From the NCBI GenBank assembly GCA_030739855.1, contig JASLYJ010000012.1:13103-46972 (forward strand): a DNA stretch of 33,870 nt. Reading direction: 5' to 3'. The notes under the pieces are model-generated. The model did not search any database. It was not told the origin of the DNA and saw only the letters and a program-made list of their open reading frames with translations. Position numbers and translations under genes: made by a program. Each line of letters opens with the position of its first letter. Position 1 is the stretch's first letter. Positions 8,443-16,510 of the stretch are shown one piece after another. Source of the stretch: Alphaproteobacteria bacterium. GTDB lineage: Bacteria; Pseudomonadota; Alphaproteobacteria; UBA11136.

Positions 8443-10083
8443 TCAGTCGTGCGGTAGCAGCAAGCCGCGAGCAATGACTTGAGCCTGGATTTCCGCCGCG
8501 CCCTCAAAGATGTTGAGGATGCGGGCGTCGCACAAGACGCGGCTGATGGGGCACTCTTCAGCATATCCATTGCCGCCGTGAATCTGTAGAGCGTTATCGG
8601 CATTAGACCAAGCCACGCGAGCCGCCAACAGCTTGGCCATGCCGGCCTCAATATCGCAGCGTTTTTCAGAATCCTTTTCCCGTGCTGAGGCTAAAGTGAT
8701 CTGGCGAGCAATCATAGTTTCCACCGTCATCCAGGCCAGTTTCCCAAAAATGCGCGGAAAGGCAAAGATGGGCTTGCCAAACTGCACCCGCTCTTCCGAA
8801 TATTTCAGGCCAAGCTCCAAAGCATACTGGGCCACGCCCACGGCGCGGGCAGCGGTTTGGATGCGAGCCGATTCGAAGGTGGCCATAAGCTGCTTGAATC
8901 CCCGACCTTCTTCACCGCCTAGAAGGTTAGCAGCGGGCACTTCAAAGTTATCGAAGGTAATCTCGTATTCCTTCATGCCGCGGTAGCCGAGGACCGGAAT
9001 CTCACTGCCGCTCATACCAGCAGCGGGAAAAGGATCAGCGTCATCGCCACGTGATTTTTCCGCTAGGAACATGCTTAGCCCTCTATAGCCCTTCTCGTTC
9101 TGGTTAGTGCGTGCCAGAATGGTCATGAGATCGCTGCGGGCACCGTGGGTGATCCAAGTCTTGGCCCCAGTAATGCGGTAGATGTCGACGTCGCGCACCG
9201 CCCGGGTAACAAGCGAGGCTAGGTCGGAGCCGGTATCAGGTTCGGTGAACACCGCCGCGGTTAGAATCTCGCCGCTGGCAATCTTAGGCAACCATTTGGT
9301 TTTCTGTTCTTCCGTGCCGCCAAGACGGATTAGCTCGGCGGCAATCTCGGAACGAGTGCCCAGCGACCCTACCGCAAGATAGCCTCGCGAGAGTTCTTCC
9401 GTGACTACGCACATGGCTGACTTGCCCATGCCCAGCCCGCCATATCTCTCCGGCACAGCAAGGCCGAACACGCCAAGCTCGGACATCTGCTTAATTACCG
9501 AAAGAGGGATAAGATCATTTTTCAGATGCCACTCCTGGGCGTTAGGGATTACCTGCTCATCTGCGAAGCGGCGAAACTGATCGCATACCATGTCGAGCGT
9601 TTTATCACCCCGGCCGGGGTTGCCGAAATGGTGGTGAGCAAGATGTCCAGCGATATCCTCCCGCACCTCTGGAGCTATGCCAGAGACGATGAGTTGTTCC
9701 ACGTCGTTGGTAAGAAAAGCCATCATATCCTCCGCCGTGAGACCGAGATTGGCGGGACGGACTATTTCCACTTGGCTCATGGCTAAGCCACCTCGTATCT
9801 GGGCCAGGTATTCGCCAAAGGTGGCGTGCAGGATTAGGATTTCAAGCTTACCTAAGGCGCCGGCTTCGTTCAGCCGCTGCGCCCAAGCTAGCATCTTGGC
9901 CAAGGCGGATCTGTAGGTGGCTATCCAAGCCAGGCCGTGAGCGGCACATTGATGGGTTTCTAGAGCTTCGCCATCAATGCGGCCATTGGCCACCACCCGT
10001 CCGGCTACGGCAACGCGGCCTTTTTCGACAAGGGTTTCTACCGCTTCCAGCGCCAAAGTGCAGGCTTTAAGAATATCAAACAT
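8443..10083 (-). CDS. mcd: (2S)-Methylsuccinyl-CoA dehydrogenase (ethylmalonyl-CoA pathway)
   Basis: FAD-dependent oxidation of methylsuccinyl-CoA to mesaconyl-(C1)-CoA, passing electrons to ETF. 546 aa, much longer than ordinary acyl-CoA dehydrogenases (about 380). About 150 N-terminal residues precede the catalytic domain, as in known Mcd enzymes. In the catalytic part, FTEPDTGSDLASL and TGAKTWITHGARSD (FAD and substrate binding), QIHGGNGYAEECPISR, and the catalytic-Glu region NIFEGAAEIQAQVIARGLL are all present. The last motif is the Mcd-like form of the usual YEGT-type motif. The gene lies about 100 bp downstream of ccr, which strongly supports the substrate assignment. Start: ATG 10083 (MFDILKAC); a GTG at 10101 would add six residues. 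Confidence 0.92.
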   Translation of the reverse strand: MFDILKACTLALEAVETLVEKGRVAVAGRVVANGRIDGEALETHQCAAHGLAWIATYRSALAKMLAWAQRLNEAGALGKLEILILHATFGEYLAQIRGGLAMSQVEIVRPANLGLTAEDMMAFLTNDVEQLIVSGIAPEVREDIAGHLAHHHFGNPGRGDKTLDMVCDQFRRFADEQVIPNAQEWHLKNDLIPLSVIKQMSELGVFGLAVPERYGGLGMGKSAMCVVTEELSRGYLAVGSLGTRSEIAAELIRLGGTEEQKTKWLPKIASGEILTAAVFTEPDTGSDLASLVTRAVRDVDIYRITGAKTWITHGARSDLMTILARTNQNEKGYRGLSMFLAEKSRGDDADPFPAAGMSGSEIPVLGYRGMKEYEITFDNFEVPAANLLGGEEGRGFKQLMATFESARIQTAARAVGVAQYALELGLKYSEERVQFGKPIFAFPRIFGKLAWMTVETMIARQITLASAREKDSEKRCDIEAGMAKLLAARVAWSNADNALQIHGGNGYAEECPISRVLCDARILNIFEGAAEIQAQVIARGLLLPHD

Positions 10084-10186
10084 AATTATGGATTCGCACA
10101 CCTGTAACGGGGGTGTTCATAGCTTCTTTTTCATGAAACACCATTAATCTGGTTTTGAGCCTGCACGGGAACAGCCCCGCTCCGAA

Positions 10187-11443
10187 TCAGGCTTCAATGG
10201 CGTCTTCAAGGGTCCTCAAACCCGACCTCTTGGCCTGGACTAACACCGCCATGTTGCCCGGCTTGTGCTCGTTCTTCCACATTTTCATATGGGCGCGAGG
10301 GATGTCATCCCAACCGAACACTTCCGACATACAGGGGTCAATGCGCCGCTCGATAACCAGCTTGTTGGCCTGGGATGCTTGTTTGAGATTAGCAAAATGG
10401 CTTCCTTGGATTCGTTTTTGGCGCATCCACACGAAACGAGCATCCATGGTCAGATTATATCCGCTAGTACTGCCACAGAAGACCACCATTCCGCCGCACT
10501 TAACCACGAAACAGCTCACTGGGAAGGTCTGTTCGCCAGGATGCTCGAGGACCATGTCCACATCTACACCTTTGCCGGTAAATTCCCAGATAGCCTTTCC
10601 AAATTCTCGGCACTTCTTCATGTAATCACTATAACTTTCCGTATCGTTCACATCAGGAAGCGGACCCCAGCAATCGAAATCCTTGCGGTTGATGACCCCC
10701 TTGACACCCATGGACGTTAGAAAATCGCGCTTGTCATTGTTGGAGATAACGCCGATGGCATTGGCCCCGGTGGTAGTGATGAGCTGAATCGCCATGGAAC
10801 CCAGACCGCCTGAGGCGCCCCACACCAGCACGTTATGACCGGGACGTAGTATATGAGGACGGTGTCCGAACATCATACGATAGGAGGTGGCCAAGGTGAG
10901 TATGTAACAGGCGCTTTCCTCCCAAGTCAGATGGAGCGGCCGCGGCATGAGCTGTTGGGCCTGGACATTGGTGAATTGAGCGAAGGCGCCGTTGGGTGTT
11001 TCGTAACCCCAGATTCGCTGAGTCGGTGAAAACATGGGATCGCCACCATTACATTCCTCGTCGTCACCATCATCTTGATTACAGTGGAGCACCACTTCAT
11101 CACCCACCTTCCAGCGTGTTACCTGCGAACCCACAGCCCAGATGATTCCCGACGCATCAGAACCAGCGATGTGGCAATCGGCTTTGTGCAGGTCAAAGAC
11201 AGAGACAGGAATGCCTAGAGAGGCCCAAACACCGTTGTAGTTGACGCCGGCAGCCATGACCATGACCAAGACCTCATGGGAATCCAATTTCGGCGTATTC
11301 ACCACCTCCACCTGCATGGCGCTTTCGGGAGGGCCATGGCGCTCACGACGGACGGTCCAAGCATACATCTGTTTGGGAACATGACCCAGGAACGGTATTT
11401 CGCCCAATTCATAGAGGTCTTTTTTCTTTTGCATACTGTTCAT
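10187..11443 (-). CDS. ccrA: Crotonyl-CoA carboxylase/reductase
   Basis: Reductive carboxylation of crotonyl-CoA with NADPH and CO2 to (2S)-ethylmalonyl-CoA, the key step of the ethylmalonyl-CoA pathway for assimilating C2 units. 418 aa. Diagnostic Ccr segments: KKKDLYELGEIPFLGHVPKQ, MAAGVNYNGVWASLG, HCNQDDGDDEECNGGDPMFSPTQ, a Rossmann loop LVWGASGGLGSMAIQL, INRKDFDCWG, DMVLEHPGE and QGSHFANLKQA. Ordinary enoyl reductases lack the CNQDDGDDEECNGG stretch. The ATG at 11443 has AGAGG eight bases upstream. The 31 in-frame codons before it show no family resemblance. First gene of the block ccr-mcd-HIG1-pduO-etfBA. Confidence 0.97.
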   Translation of the reverse strand: MNSMQKKKDLYELGEIPFLGHVPKQMYAWTVRRERHGPPESAMQVEVVNTPKLDSHEVLVMVMAAGVNYNGVWASLGIPVSVFDLHKADCHIAGSDASGIIWAVGSQVTRWKVGDEVVLHCNQDDGDDEECNGGDPMFSPTQRIWGYETPNGAFAQFTNVQAQQLMPRPLHLTWEESACYILTLATSYRMMFGHRPHILRPGHNVLVWGASGGLGSMAIQLITTTGANAIGVISNNDKRDFLTSMGVKGVINRKDFDCWGPLPDVNDTESYSDYMKKCREFGKAIWEFTGKGVDVDMVLEHPGEQTFPVSCFVVKCGGMVVFCGSTSGYNLTMDARFVWMRQKRIQGSHFANLKQASQANKLVIERRIDPCMSEVFGWDDIPRAHMKMWKNEHKPGNMAVLVQAKRSGLRTLEDAIEA

Positions 11444-11689
11444 ACTCACAACCTCTGTCGTTCTACCCATAGTTTGAAGTTTCCATTGAACTTGGTAACG
11501 CGCAATTTCTTCCACAATGGTCAGGGGGAACCGCAACGCCCTCGGATAACTCTCCTATATAAAAAGAATGACACGTGACGCTAGGATATCTTTCGCTGAA
11601 CTAATTTCAGATGCTCGTATATCCAGCCCAGACCTTATCCACCTCGGTAGTTTTTTTACAATGCACAACATGGTAGTGTCCCCCTATTA

Positions 11690-11725
11690 ATTCCAGATAG
11701 TATGCTTGATTCCAAATAGTATGCT
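11690..11725. repeat. 17-bp direct repeat, 19-bp period, between ccr and the NUDIX gene
   Basis: attccagatagtatgct (11690-11706) and attccaaatagtatgct (11709-11725) differ at one base and are offset by 19 bp, close to two helical turns. They lie in the divergent intergenic region, about 250 bp upstream of the ccr start and about 90 bp ahead of the likely NUDIX start. The phasing is what a regulator binding twice on the same face would need. This may be an operator; function unproven. Confidence 0.5.
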
Positions 11726-11814
11726 GAGAGGTGGAAAAAACTTCGGGAGTGGAGGATAAGTCAGCCCCTTTTCATCCACTCTCCGGAAGGGATAATACGG
11801 GAGCCCACAACTCC

Positions 11815-12702
11815 GTGACCTTCCTCAACTGCATCGCCGATTGCAATCGCCACGACCTCTCCCGCTTCACACCCTTTCACATGGCAGGCCACTCGGTGGG
11901 ATGGATGCGCACCGATACCCTCCCTCTGCTACGCCGCTACGATGATGTTTTCGATTTTGCCAGCGGCATTGTCTCCCTAGCAGAACATTTTGAAGATTGC
12001 ACGTCGCGCTCGGAAGCCCTTATGAAGGTAGCTCGCGACCTGGATGCCAAGGACGGTGTTCTGCCGCCCTGGCGGGACGAACTCTACCCCGTCTTTGCCG
12101 ATCCAACGCACCCCGATTTCACACCCAACGGCACGGCATTGCCGCTGGCTCACATCATACGTTCAGCGGTGCTGTTTTTTGGATTGCCTGCTTGGGGTGT
12201 GCATCTCAACGGCTATGTGGAGGACGAAAATGGGATCAAGGTGTGGCTGGCACGGCGTGGACCAAGCTGTTTTGATTTCCCCGGAAAGCTCGACAACGTA
12301 GTGGCTGGGGGCCAACCGGTGGGGCTGAGCATCGACGATAATCTCGCCAAGGAAGCTCAGGAAGAAGCAAGCATCGAAGCTAGCCTCATCGCTCAAGCCA
12401 GTCCCGAAGGCAGCATTTCCTGCACCGTAGAGACACCTTTCGGGCTGAGCGTGGGCACCACCTTCGTTTATGACCTGAAGCTACCCTCCGGTTTCACGCC
12501 ACGCTCTCTCGACGGTGAGGTGTCGGAGTTCCTTCTTTTGTCCACAAACGAAGTGATGGAGATGGCGGCTACCACCGCCAAGACACTATATTTCAAGCCT
12601 AACAGCGCGCTGGTGATTCTCGATTTCTTGCTACGCCACGGCCTCCTCGACCGGACGCCGGATCGTGCGAACATTGCAGCCGCCTTGGGAAGGGAGGCAT
12701 AA
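11815..12702 (+). CDS. NUDIX hydrolase with DUF4743 N-terminal domain
   Basis: 295 aa from the GTG at 11815 (VTFLNCIADCNRHDLSRFTPF), where the DUF4743-type domain begins; GGGAG lies 11 bases upstream. The frame is open back to a GTG at 11731, but those 28 residues look non-conserved. The C-terminal half is a NUDIX domain of the yeast Tnr3-like group: FDFPGKLDNVVAGGQPVG followed by LAKEAQEEASIEASL. The KEAxEEA helix supplies the metal-binding glutamates, but the Nudix box is divergent (no Glu between GGQPVG and the KEAQEEA helix), as is common in this group. Relatives act on oxidised thiamine diphosphates in eukaryotes; the bacterial substrate is unknown. Confidence 0.85.
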   Translation: MTFLNCIADCNRHDLSRFTPFHMAGHSVGWMRTDTLPLLRRYDDVFDFASGIVSLAEHFEDCTSRSEALMKVARDLDAKDGVLPPWRDELYPVFADPTHPDFTPNGTALPLAHIIRSAVLFFGLPAWGVHLNGYVEDENGIKVWLARRGPSCFDFPGKLDNVVAGGQPVGLSIDDNLAKEAQEEASIEASLIAQASPEGSISCTVETPFGLSVGTTFVYDLKLPSGFTPRSLDGEVSEFLLLSTNEVMEMAATTAKTLYFKPNSALVILDFLLRHGLLDRTPDRANIAAALGREA

Positions 12703-12713
12703 GGTTTTACACC

Positions 12714-12797
12714 ATGGCCACAGCGGCGACTCAATATGTATGCCTGGTCTGTGGCTACAACGCGCCTGCTGGGCAAGACCTGACTCCCGTTTTCTAA
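12714..12797 (+). CDS. Possible 27-aa CxxC microprotein or rubredoxin-like remnant
   Basis: An ATG frame right after the NUDIX gene encodes MATAATQYVCLVCGYNAPAG and ends in QDLTPVF. YVCLVCGY is the first metal knuckle of rubredoxin-type domains (YxCxxCGY), but the second CPxCG knuckle that a rubredoxin needs is absent. AAGG lies nine bases before the ATG. It could be a degraded rubredoxin-like gene, a half-site peptide that dimerises around a metal, or chance. It sits between the NUDIX stop and the convergent gluQ end. Confidence 0.35.
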   Translation: MATAATQYVCLVCGYNAPAGQDLTPVF

Positions 12798-12807
12798 AAT
12801 TTCACTC

Positions 12808-13689
12808 TCAGAACCCCGCCATTTTTCTCACCTCAGCCGGAGTGATATTGCTTTTGCGCAACCCGTGCAGAGTGGCGGCCTTGTCCCGCTTGGCCAGCCG
12901 TCGGTCGTCGGGACCTGTAATCAGCCCATGGTGATGGTAGTCCGGCACGTCAAGACCCAATAGGGCCTGCAACAACCGGTGCACATGAGTGGCGGAGAAC
13001 AGGTCCTCGCCGCGCGTCACCAGGTTAACTCCTTGGGTATGATCATCCAGAGTGACGGCCAAGTGATAGCTGGTGGCCACGTCTTTGCGCGCCAGTACCA
13101 CATCGCCATGAATCCTAGGCTGCGCAACGACAATACCTTTCACCACGTCCCGCCATTCCAGAGGGCCATCCCTACCCGCCTCCATCTCCATGGCCAGTTT
13201 GACAGCCTTTGCCATGTCCAGCCGCAGCGCGTAGGATTCCCCGCCTTCCCGGCGTGCGGCTCGTTCTTCCGGGGCCATCCCCCGGCACAGACCTGGATAA
13301 AGCGGCCCGTCTGGTCCATGCGGAGCTGCCACCGCCTGTTCAACTTCGGCACGGATATGAGCGCGGGTACAGAAACAGGGATAGAGCAGTCCCATCTCCT
13401 CGAGCCGCGCCAGCGCTTGTGCATAATCGTCCAGACAATCGGATTGGCGGCGTACCGGCTGTTCCCAGCCGAACCCTTCTAGTTCTTCACCCAGCCAGGA
13501 TAGGTCAGCTAGAAGGTCGCGTTCGAATTCGGGGCGGCAGCGGTCCCTGTCAATGTCCTCAATTCGCAGTAGGAAATGTCCGCCGCGATCGTGCGCTTCT
13601 CTCCAAGCAAAGAGCGCCGCATGGGCGTGGCCCAGATGGAGATGCCCGGTAGGGCTGGGGGCAAAACGGGTAATGGTGGGTATCTTCAA
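12808..13689 (-). CDS. gluQ: Glutamyl-Q tRNA(Asp) synthetase
   Basis: Truncated glutamyl-tRNA synthetase paralogue (293 aa, no anticodon-binding domain). It attaches glutamate to the queuosine base of tRNA(Asp). The catalytic core shows TRFAPSPTGHLHLGHAHAALFAW (HIGH motif as HLGH), the zinc-binding region CFCTRAH with a distal Y-x3-C (YPGLC), the DDHTQGVNLVTRGEDLF region and a KMSKS-like RLAKRDKAATLHGLR. Full-length GltX is about 470 residues, so the length supports GluQ. The likely start is TTG at 13689. An AAGG lies only two bases before it, so the exact start is uncertain. Convergent with the NUDIX gene and divergent from the HNH gene. Confidence 0.94.
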   Translation of the reverse strand: MKIPTITRFAPSPTGHLHLGHAHAALFAWREAHDRGGHFLLRIEDIDRDRCRPEFERDLLADLSWLGEELEGFGWEQPVRRQSDCLDDYAQALARLEEMGLLYPCFCTRAHIRAEVEQAVAAPHGPDGPLYPGLCRGMAPEERAARREGGESYALRLDMAKAVKLAMEMEAGRDGPLEWRDVVKGIVVAQPRIHGDVVLARKDVATSYHLAVTLDDHTQGVNLVTRGEDLFSATHVHRLLQALLGLDVPDYHHHGLITGPDDRRLAKRDKAATLHGLRKSNITPAEVRKMAGF

Positions 13690-13877
13690 AACCTTGTCTC
13701 ATAGCCATGGCCGTAACTTGCCCTTAAAGAATGGCATATCCGTGCCTCTCTTGTGAGCAAGAAGACCAGTAACAGGATCATCAAAGAAATGTGCTTATCC
13801 CCTATTTTCCCTTTATTTTTGCCGTCCAACCCGTGTAGCCTCTGGCCCGTTGCAAGAAAAGCCTTGGGAGGACGATC

Positions 13878-14438
13878 ATGAGTACGACGCCGGAAAGCTG
13901 TCCGGCTCTCGTCCTCAACGCCGATTTCAGGCCGTTGAGTTATTTTCCGTTGTCTTTGTGGTCATGGCAGGATGCAGTGAAATCTGTCTTTCTCGACCGC
14001 GTCAACGTAATCTCCGAATACAACCGCAAAGTGCGGTCCCCTAGTGTTAGCATCCGCCTGCCCAGTGTTATTGCGCTCAAGGACTATATCTCGATCTCGC
14101 GGCGACCCGCCTTTACTCGATTCAACGTATTTCTGCGAGACAAGTTCACCTGCCAGTATTGCGGTAATGTTTTCCGTAGTGAAAACCTGTCCTTTGAACA
14201 TGTAGTACCGCGGTCGCGGGGCGGGCGCACAACCTGGACAAACGTGGTGGCCGCCTGCGGCGCCTGCAACTTGAAAAAGGGCAACCGCCTCCTCTGTGAA
14301 AGCAGTCTCCATCTTCTGACCAGGCCGCAACAGCCTACCACGCACGTACTCCAGGAAAACGGCCGCGCCTTTCCACCAAACCACCTGCATGAAAGCTGGC
14401 GTGATTTCCTCTACTGGGATACGGAACTGGAGCCGTAA
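13878..14438 (+). CDS. HNH endonuclease family protein
   Basis: 186 aa. The N-terminal domain (PALVLNADFRPLSYFPLSLWSWQDAVKSVF) and the C-terminal HNH/zinc part match a family widespread as a single copy in alphaproteobacteria. The HNH core reads DKFTCQYCGN, then FEHVVPRSRGG, then TWTNVVAACGACNLKKGNR. It contains the two CxxC zinc knuckles, the catalytic His and the conserved Asn. GGGAGG stands seven bases before the ATG. The cellular role of this conserved group is unknown and no restriction partner is adjacent. It ends three bases from the convergent coq7 stop. Confidence 0.9.
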   Translation: MSTTPESCPALVLNADFRPLSYFPLSLWSWQDAVKSVFLDRVNVISEYNRKVRSPSVSIRLPSVIALKDYISISRRPAFTRFNVFLRDKFTCQYCGNVFRSENLSFEHVVPRSRGGRTTWTNVVAACGACNLKKGNRLLCESSLHLLTRPQQPTTHVLQENGRAFPPNHLHESWRDFLYWDTELEP

Positions 14439-14441
14439 AGC

Positions 14442-15005
14442 CTACACTCTCTCCGAGAGCCAGATGGCGAGCCGCGTGCCCGCTTTTATAGCTCCCGTTA
14501 GCAGTCCATAACCCGGGGTTTCGCGCGCGCCATGCTCATAGGCGATGTCGCGGTGAGCGGCCTCGTCGGCGCGAAAGACTTCCATATGGGCGCGCAGATC
14601 GGCCTCGTCATTGCCCAGTCTTGCAATTTGTCCCGTGTAATGATCATTGATTACTTCCTCCACCGCCGCGGTGCAGGCCATGGCCGCATGCGAGCCCAAC
14701 GCCGCGGTGGCCGCGCCCAAAGCGAAGCCCGCGTGGTACCAGAGCGGCGTCATTACCGTGGGCCGCACACGGCGTTGCCGGACCAGTCTCTCGAAAGCCG
14801 CCAGATGATCACGCTCCTGTTCCGCCATACGGGCGATAGCGCCACTGGCAACAGCCCCGCCCAGAACCGCCATCTGGCCCTCATAGATACGAACCGCGCC
14901 GTATTCCCCGGCATGGTCCACGCGGATCATGCGCTCTACAAGTTGCTGCGCATCGGGGTCTCCCGGCAGGCGGCCGTTTCCGGTTGTTTTAGTGGGCGTA
15001 GTTAT
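14442..15005 (-). CDS. coq7: COQ7-type demethoxyubiquinone hydroxylase
   Basis: Di-iron monooxygenase of ubiquinone synthesis that hydroxylates the quinone ring. The iron ligands are visible in HAGEYGAVRIYEGQ, the EQERDH motif, VEEVINDHY and RADEAAHRDIAYEHGA. The first in-frame ATG (14930, MIRVDHAGEYG) would give 162 aa. The frame stays open upstream and encodes a conserved-looking lead (RLPGDPDAQQLVERMIRVD) typical of longer COQ7 proteins. Following it back, GGAGG stands seven bases before an ATA codon at 15005-15003 that overlaps the dsbB stop (ATAA). I therefore give 187 aa with a non-AUG (ATA) start as the best fit; see findings. If ATA does not initiate, the start is ATG 14930 or a weak internal CTG. 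Confidence 0.85.
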   Translation of the reverse strand: MTTPTKTTGNGRLPGDPDAQQLVERMIRVDHAGEYGAVRIYEGQMAVLGGAVASGAIARMAEQERDHLAAFERLVRQRRVRPTVMTPLWYHAGFALGAATAALGSHAAMACTAAVEEVINDHYTGQIARLGNDEADLRAHMEVFRADEAAHRDIAYEHGARETPGYGLLTGAIKAGTRLAIWLSERV

Positions 15006-15541
15006 GATGGTCCCTCCTCCCGCATGCGGCGTAGGCCAGAGAAGGTGGCCGCCGCCAACGCCAGTGAGAAGATTCCATTATAGCCTGCCATGGAAATGCC
15101 GAACAGGGACCAGCCCACATCATCGCAGCGCACGACGGGGGCGGTCAGAAGTTGCGTACGCAATTCCTCTATTGTTTGGGCGCTGCCCGCGGCCGTGCCC
15201 ACGCAAGCTTCTGTACCAGGCCACCACTGCTGTTCCACGCCCACGTGATAGAAGGCGATGCCCGCCCCGATTAGGAAGCCCAGAGCGCACAACCCGGTGA
15301 GACGCTGCGCTGCCCTTTGCTTTCCACCCAGGACGAGGACCAATGCCGCCGCCGCGAAGAAAATAACCGCCCCATAGGCAGCACGTTGATAAAGGCACAA
15401 CACGCAGGGTGCCAGTCCACCCCAGTATTGCGACCCATAGGCTACCGCTAGTGCTCCTAGACTCATCCCCAGCGCAAGCCCCGGCACCAGCCACGCGGCG
15501 GGGATTTTCCCAGAATAAAAAGACCCAGACTCAAAAGACAT
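15002..15541 (-). CDS. dsbB: DsbB-family disulfide bond formation protein
   Basis: 179 aa with four predicted membrane helices. Inner-membrane enzyme that reoxidises DsbA and passes electrons to quinone. The first redox pair is CVLC in GLAPCVLCLYQRAAYG. The second pair is in the long periplasmic loop (C in GTEACVGTA and C in APVVRCDDVGWSLFGISMAGYN). The motif order and the RCD/P..W..FG..MA..N ending are typical of alphaproteobacterial DsbB-like proteins. Its ATG overlaps the end of the yqaA-like gene by 11 bases and its stop overlaps the proposed coq7 start, giving a three-gene translationally coupled unit. Confidence 0.93.
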   Translation of the reverse strand: MSFESGSFYSGKIPAAWLVPGLALGMSLGALAVAYGSQYWGGLAPCVLCLYQRAAYGAVIFFAAAALVLVLGGKQRAAQRLTGLCALGFLIGAGIAFYHVGVEQQWWPGTEACVGTAAGSAQTIEELRTQLLTAPVVRCDDVGWSLFGISMAGYNGIFSLALAAATFSGLRRMREEGPS

Positions 15542-16148
15542 AACGCACCACCACGAAACCTCCCAACAGGGCCACCATGAACGCCGTGAAGGCGAGGCCC
15601 AGGTTCTTCTCTACGAAATGGCGCACCGACGGGCCGATAATACAGAGCAGCCACGCCTCGAGGAAGAAACGCAGTCCCCGTGACGCCACCGAGGCCGCCA
15701 TGAAGGTGCTGAGGTCGAGCCCGGTGGCGCCGCTGGCGATGGTGATAACCTTATAGGGAAAGGGCGTCACCCCGGCCCCGGCCACGATCCACGCCCCCCA
15801 TTCATTATAAGACTGGCGAAAGGTCTCGAAGCCCCCCATCTGGCCATAGAATTCTAGCACCGGGCGGCCCACGGCATCGAATAACAGCGCGCCGATGGCA
15901 TATCCCAACACCCCGCCCAAAACCGACGCCACCGTACACACAGCGGCCATACGCCACCACTTGGCGCGCGCCGCCAGCACCATGGGAATCAGCAATACGT
16001 CGGGGGGGATGGGAAAGACCGAGCTTTCCACGAAGGCCACCGCAGCCAGCGCCCACATGGCGCCGGGCCGCTCACCCAGCTCCATGGTCCAGTCATAGAG
16101 TCGCCGTAACATGCCCTGCGGTGTAGCAACGGTGCCCCCCCTTGGCAA
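15531..16148 (-). CDS. YqaA/DedA-family membrane protein
   Basis: 205 aa. VAFVESSVFPIPPDVLLIPMVLA at the start and GAGVTPFPYKVITIASGATGLDL further on are characteristic of the YqaA branch of the DedA/SNARE-associated family. Four to five hydrophobic segments are visible. DedA proteins act in lipid flipping and membrane homeostasis; the YqaA branch is poorly characterised. The start given is TTG 16148, which has a strong GGAGGG seven bases upstream. A later ATG at 16112 (MLRRLYDW) is where family similarity starts, but it lacks a well-placed binding site. It is the first gene of a coupled set with dsbB and coq7. Confidence 0.9.
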   Translation of the reverse strand: MPRGGTVATPQGMLRRLYDWTMELGERPGAMWALAAVAFVESSVFPIPPDVLLIPMVLAARAKWWRMAAVCTVASVLGGVLGYAIGALLFDAVGRPVLEFYGQMGGFETFRQSYNEWGAWIVAGAGVTPFPYKVITIASGATGLDLSTFMAASVASRGLRFFLEAWLLCIIGPSVRHFVEKNLGLAFTAFMVALLGGFVVVRYVF

Positions 16149-16247
16149 CCATCAACCCTCCACTTGCGTCATCCCCTTACATTGACCGAAACGGCTCCGC
16201 CCGCTATATCCCGAAGATAACCCTTATACGGGTTCGCGTCCCGTGGG

Positions 16248-16334
16248 GCCCCTGTGGCGGAATTGGTAGACGCGGCAGACTCAAAATCTGTTGTCAGCAA
16301 TGACGTGGGAGTTCGAGTCTCCCCGGGGGCACCA
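16248..16334 (+). tRNA. tRNA-Leu (anticodon CAA)
   Basis: 87 bases including an encoded CCA. The acceptor arms GCCCCTG (16248) and CGGGGGC (to 16330) pair with one G-U. The D-loop has GGTAGACGCGGC, and the anticodon loop CTCAAAA sits on a GCAGA/TCTGT stem giving CAA. A long variable arm marks a class II tRNA (Leu). The T-loop is GTTCGAGTC, then A73 and CCA. It reads UUG codons. It stands at the boundary between the housekeeping genes and the AT-richer accessory stretch. Confidence 0.97.
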
Positions 16335-16510
16335 TTTAATATCAATATGTTATGAGAATATCGATTCTGTAAATATTCTTCAGAGAATTCTACAGCAAGG
16401 TGAGCAGGAAAGGTTGGTTTAGATCACTAAGTTGCGGGGTTGATCACCTGTAACAAACAAACTCAACACCCTTCGTATTTCTTACGGACACATTTACGGG
16501 CAAGTTTCCA

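Noticed and set aside
10100-10150. Hairpin GGTGTT...AACACC between ccr and mcd
   Set aside because: Six pairs with a bulge and no further signal; not convincing.
13680-13705. Frameshift at the start of gluQ (ATG at 13702 out of frame)
   Set aside because: That ATG has no binding site and the TTG start is enough to give the full domain; one possible T deletion is not supported.
14084-14390. Minus-strand open frames opposite the HNH gene
   Set aside because: Shadow frames of a well-supported gene, with no family likeness.
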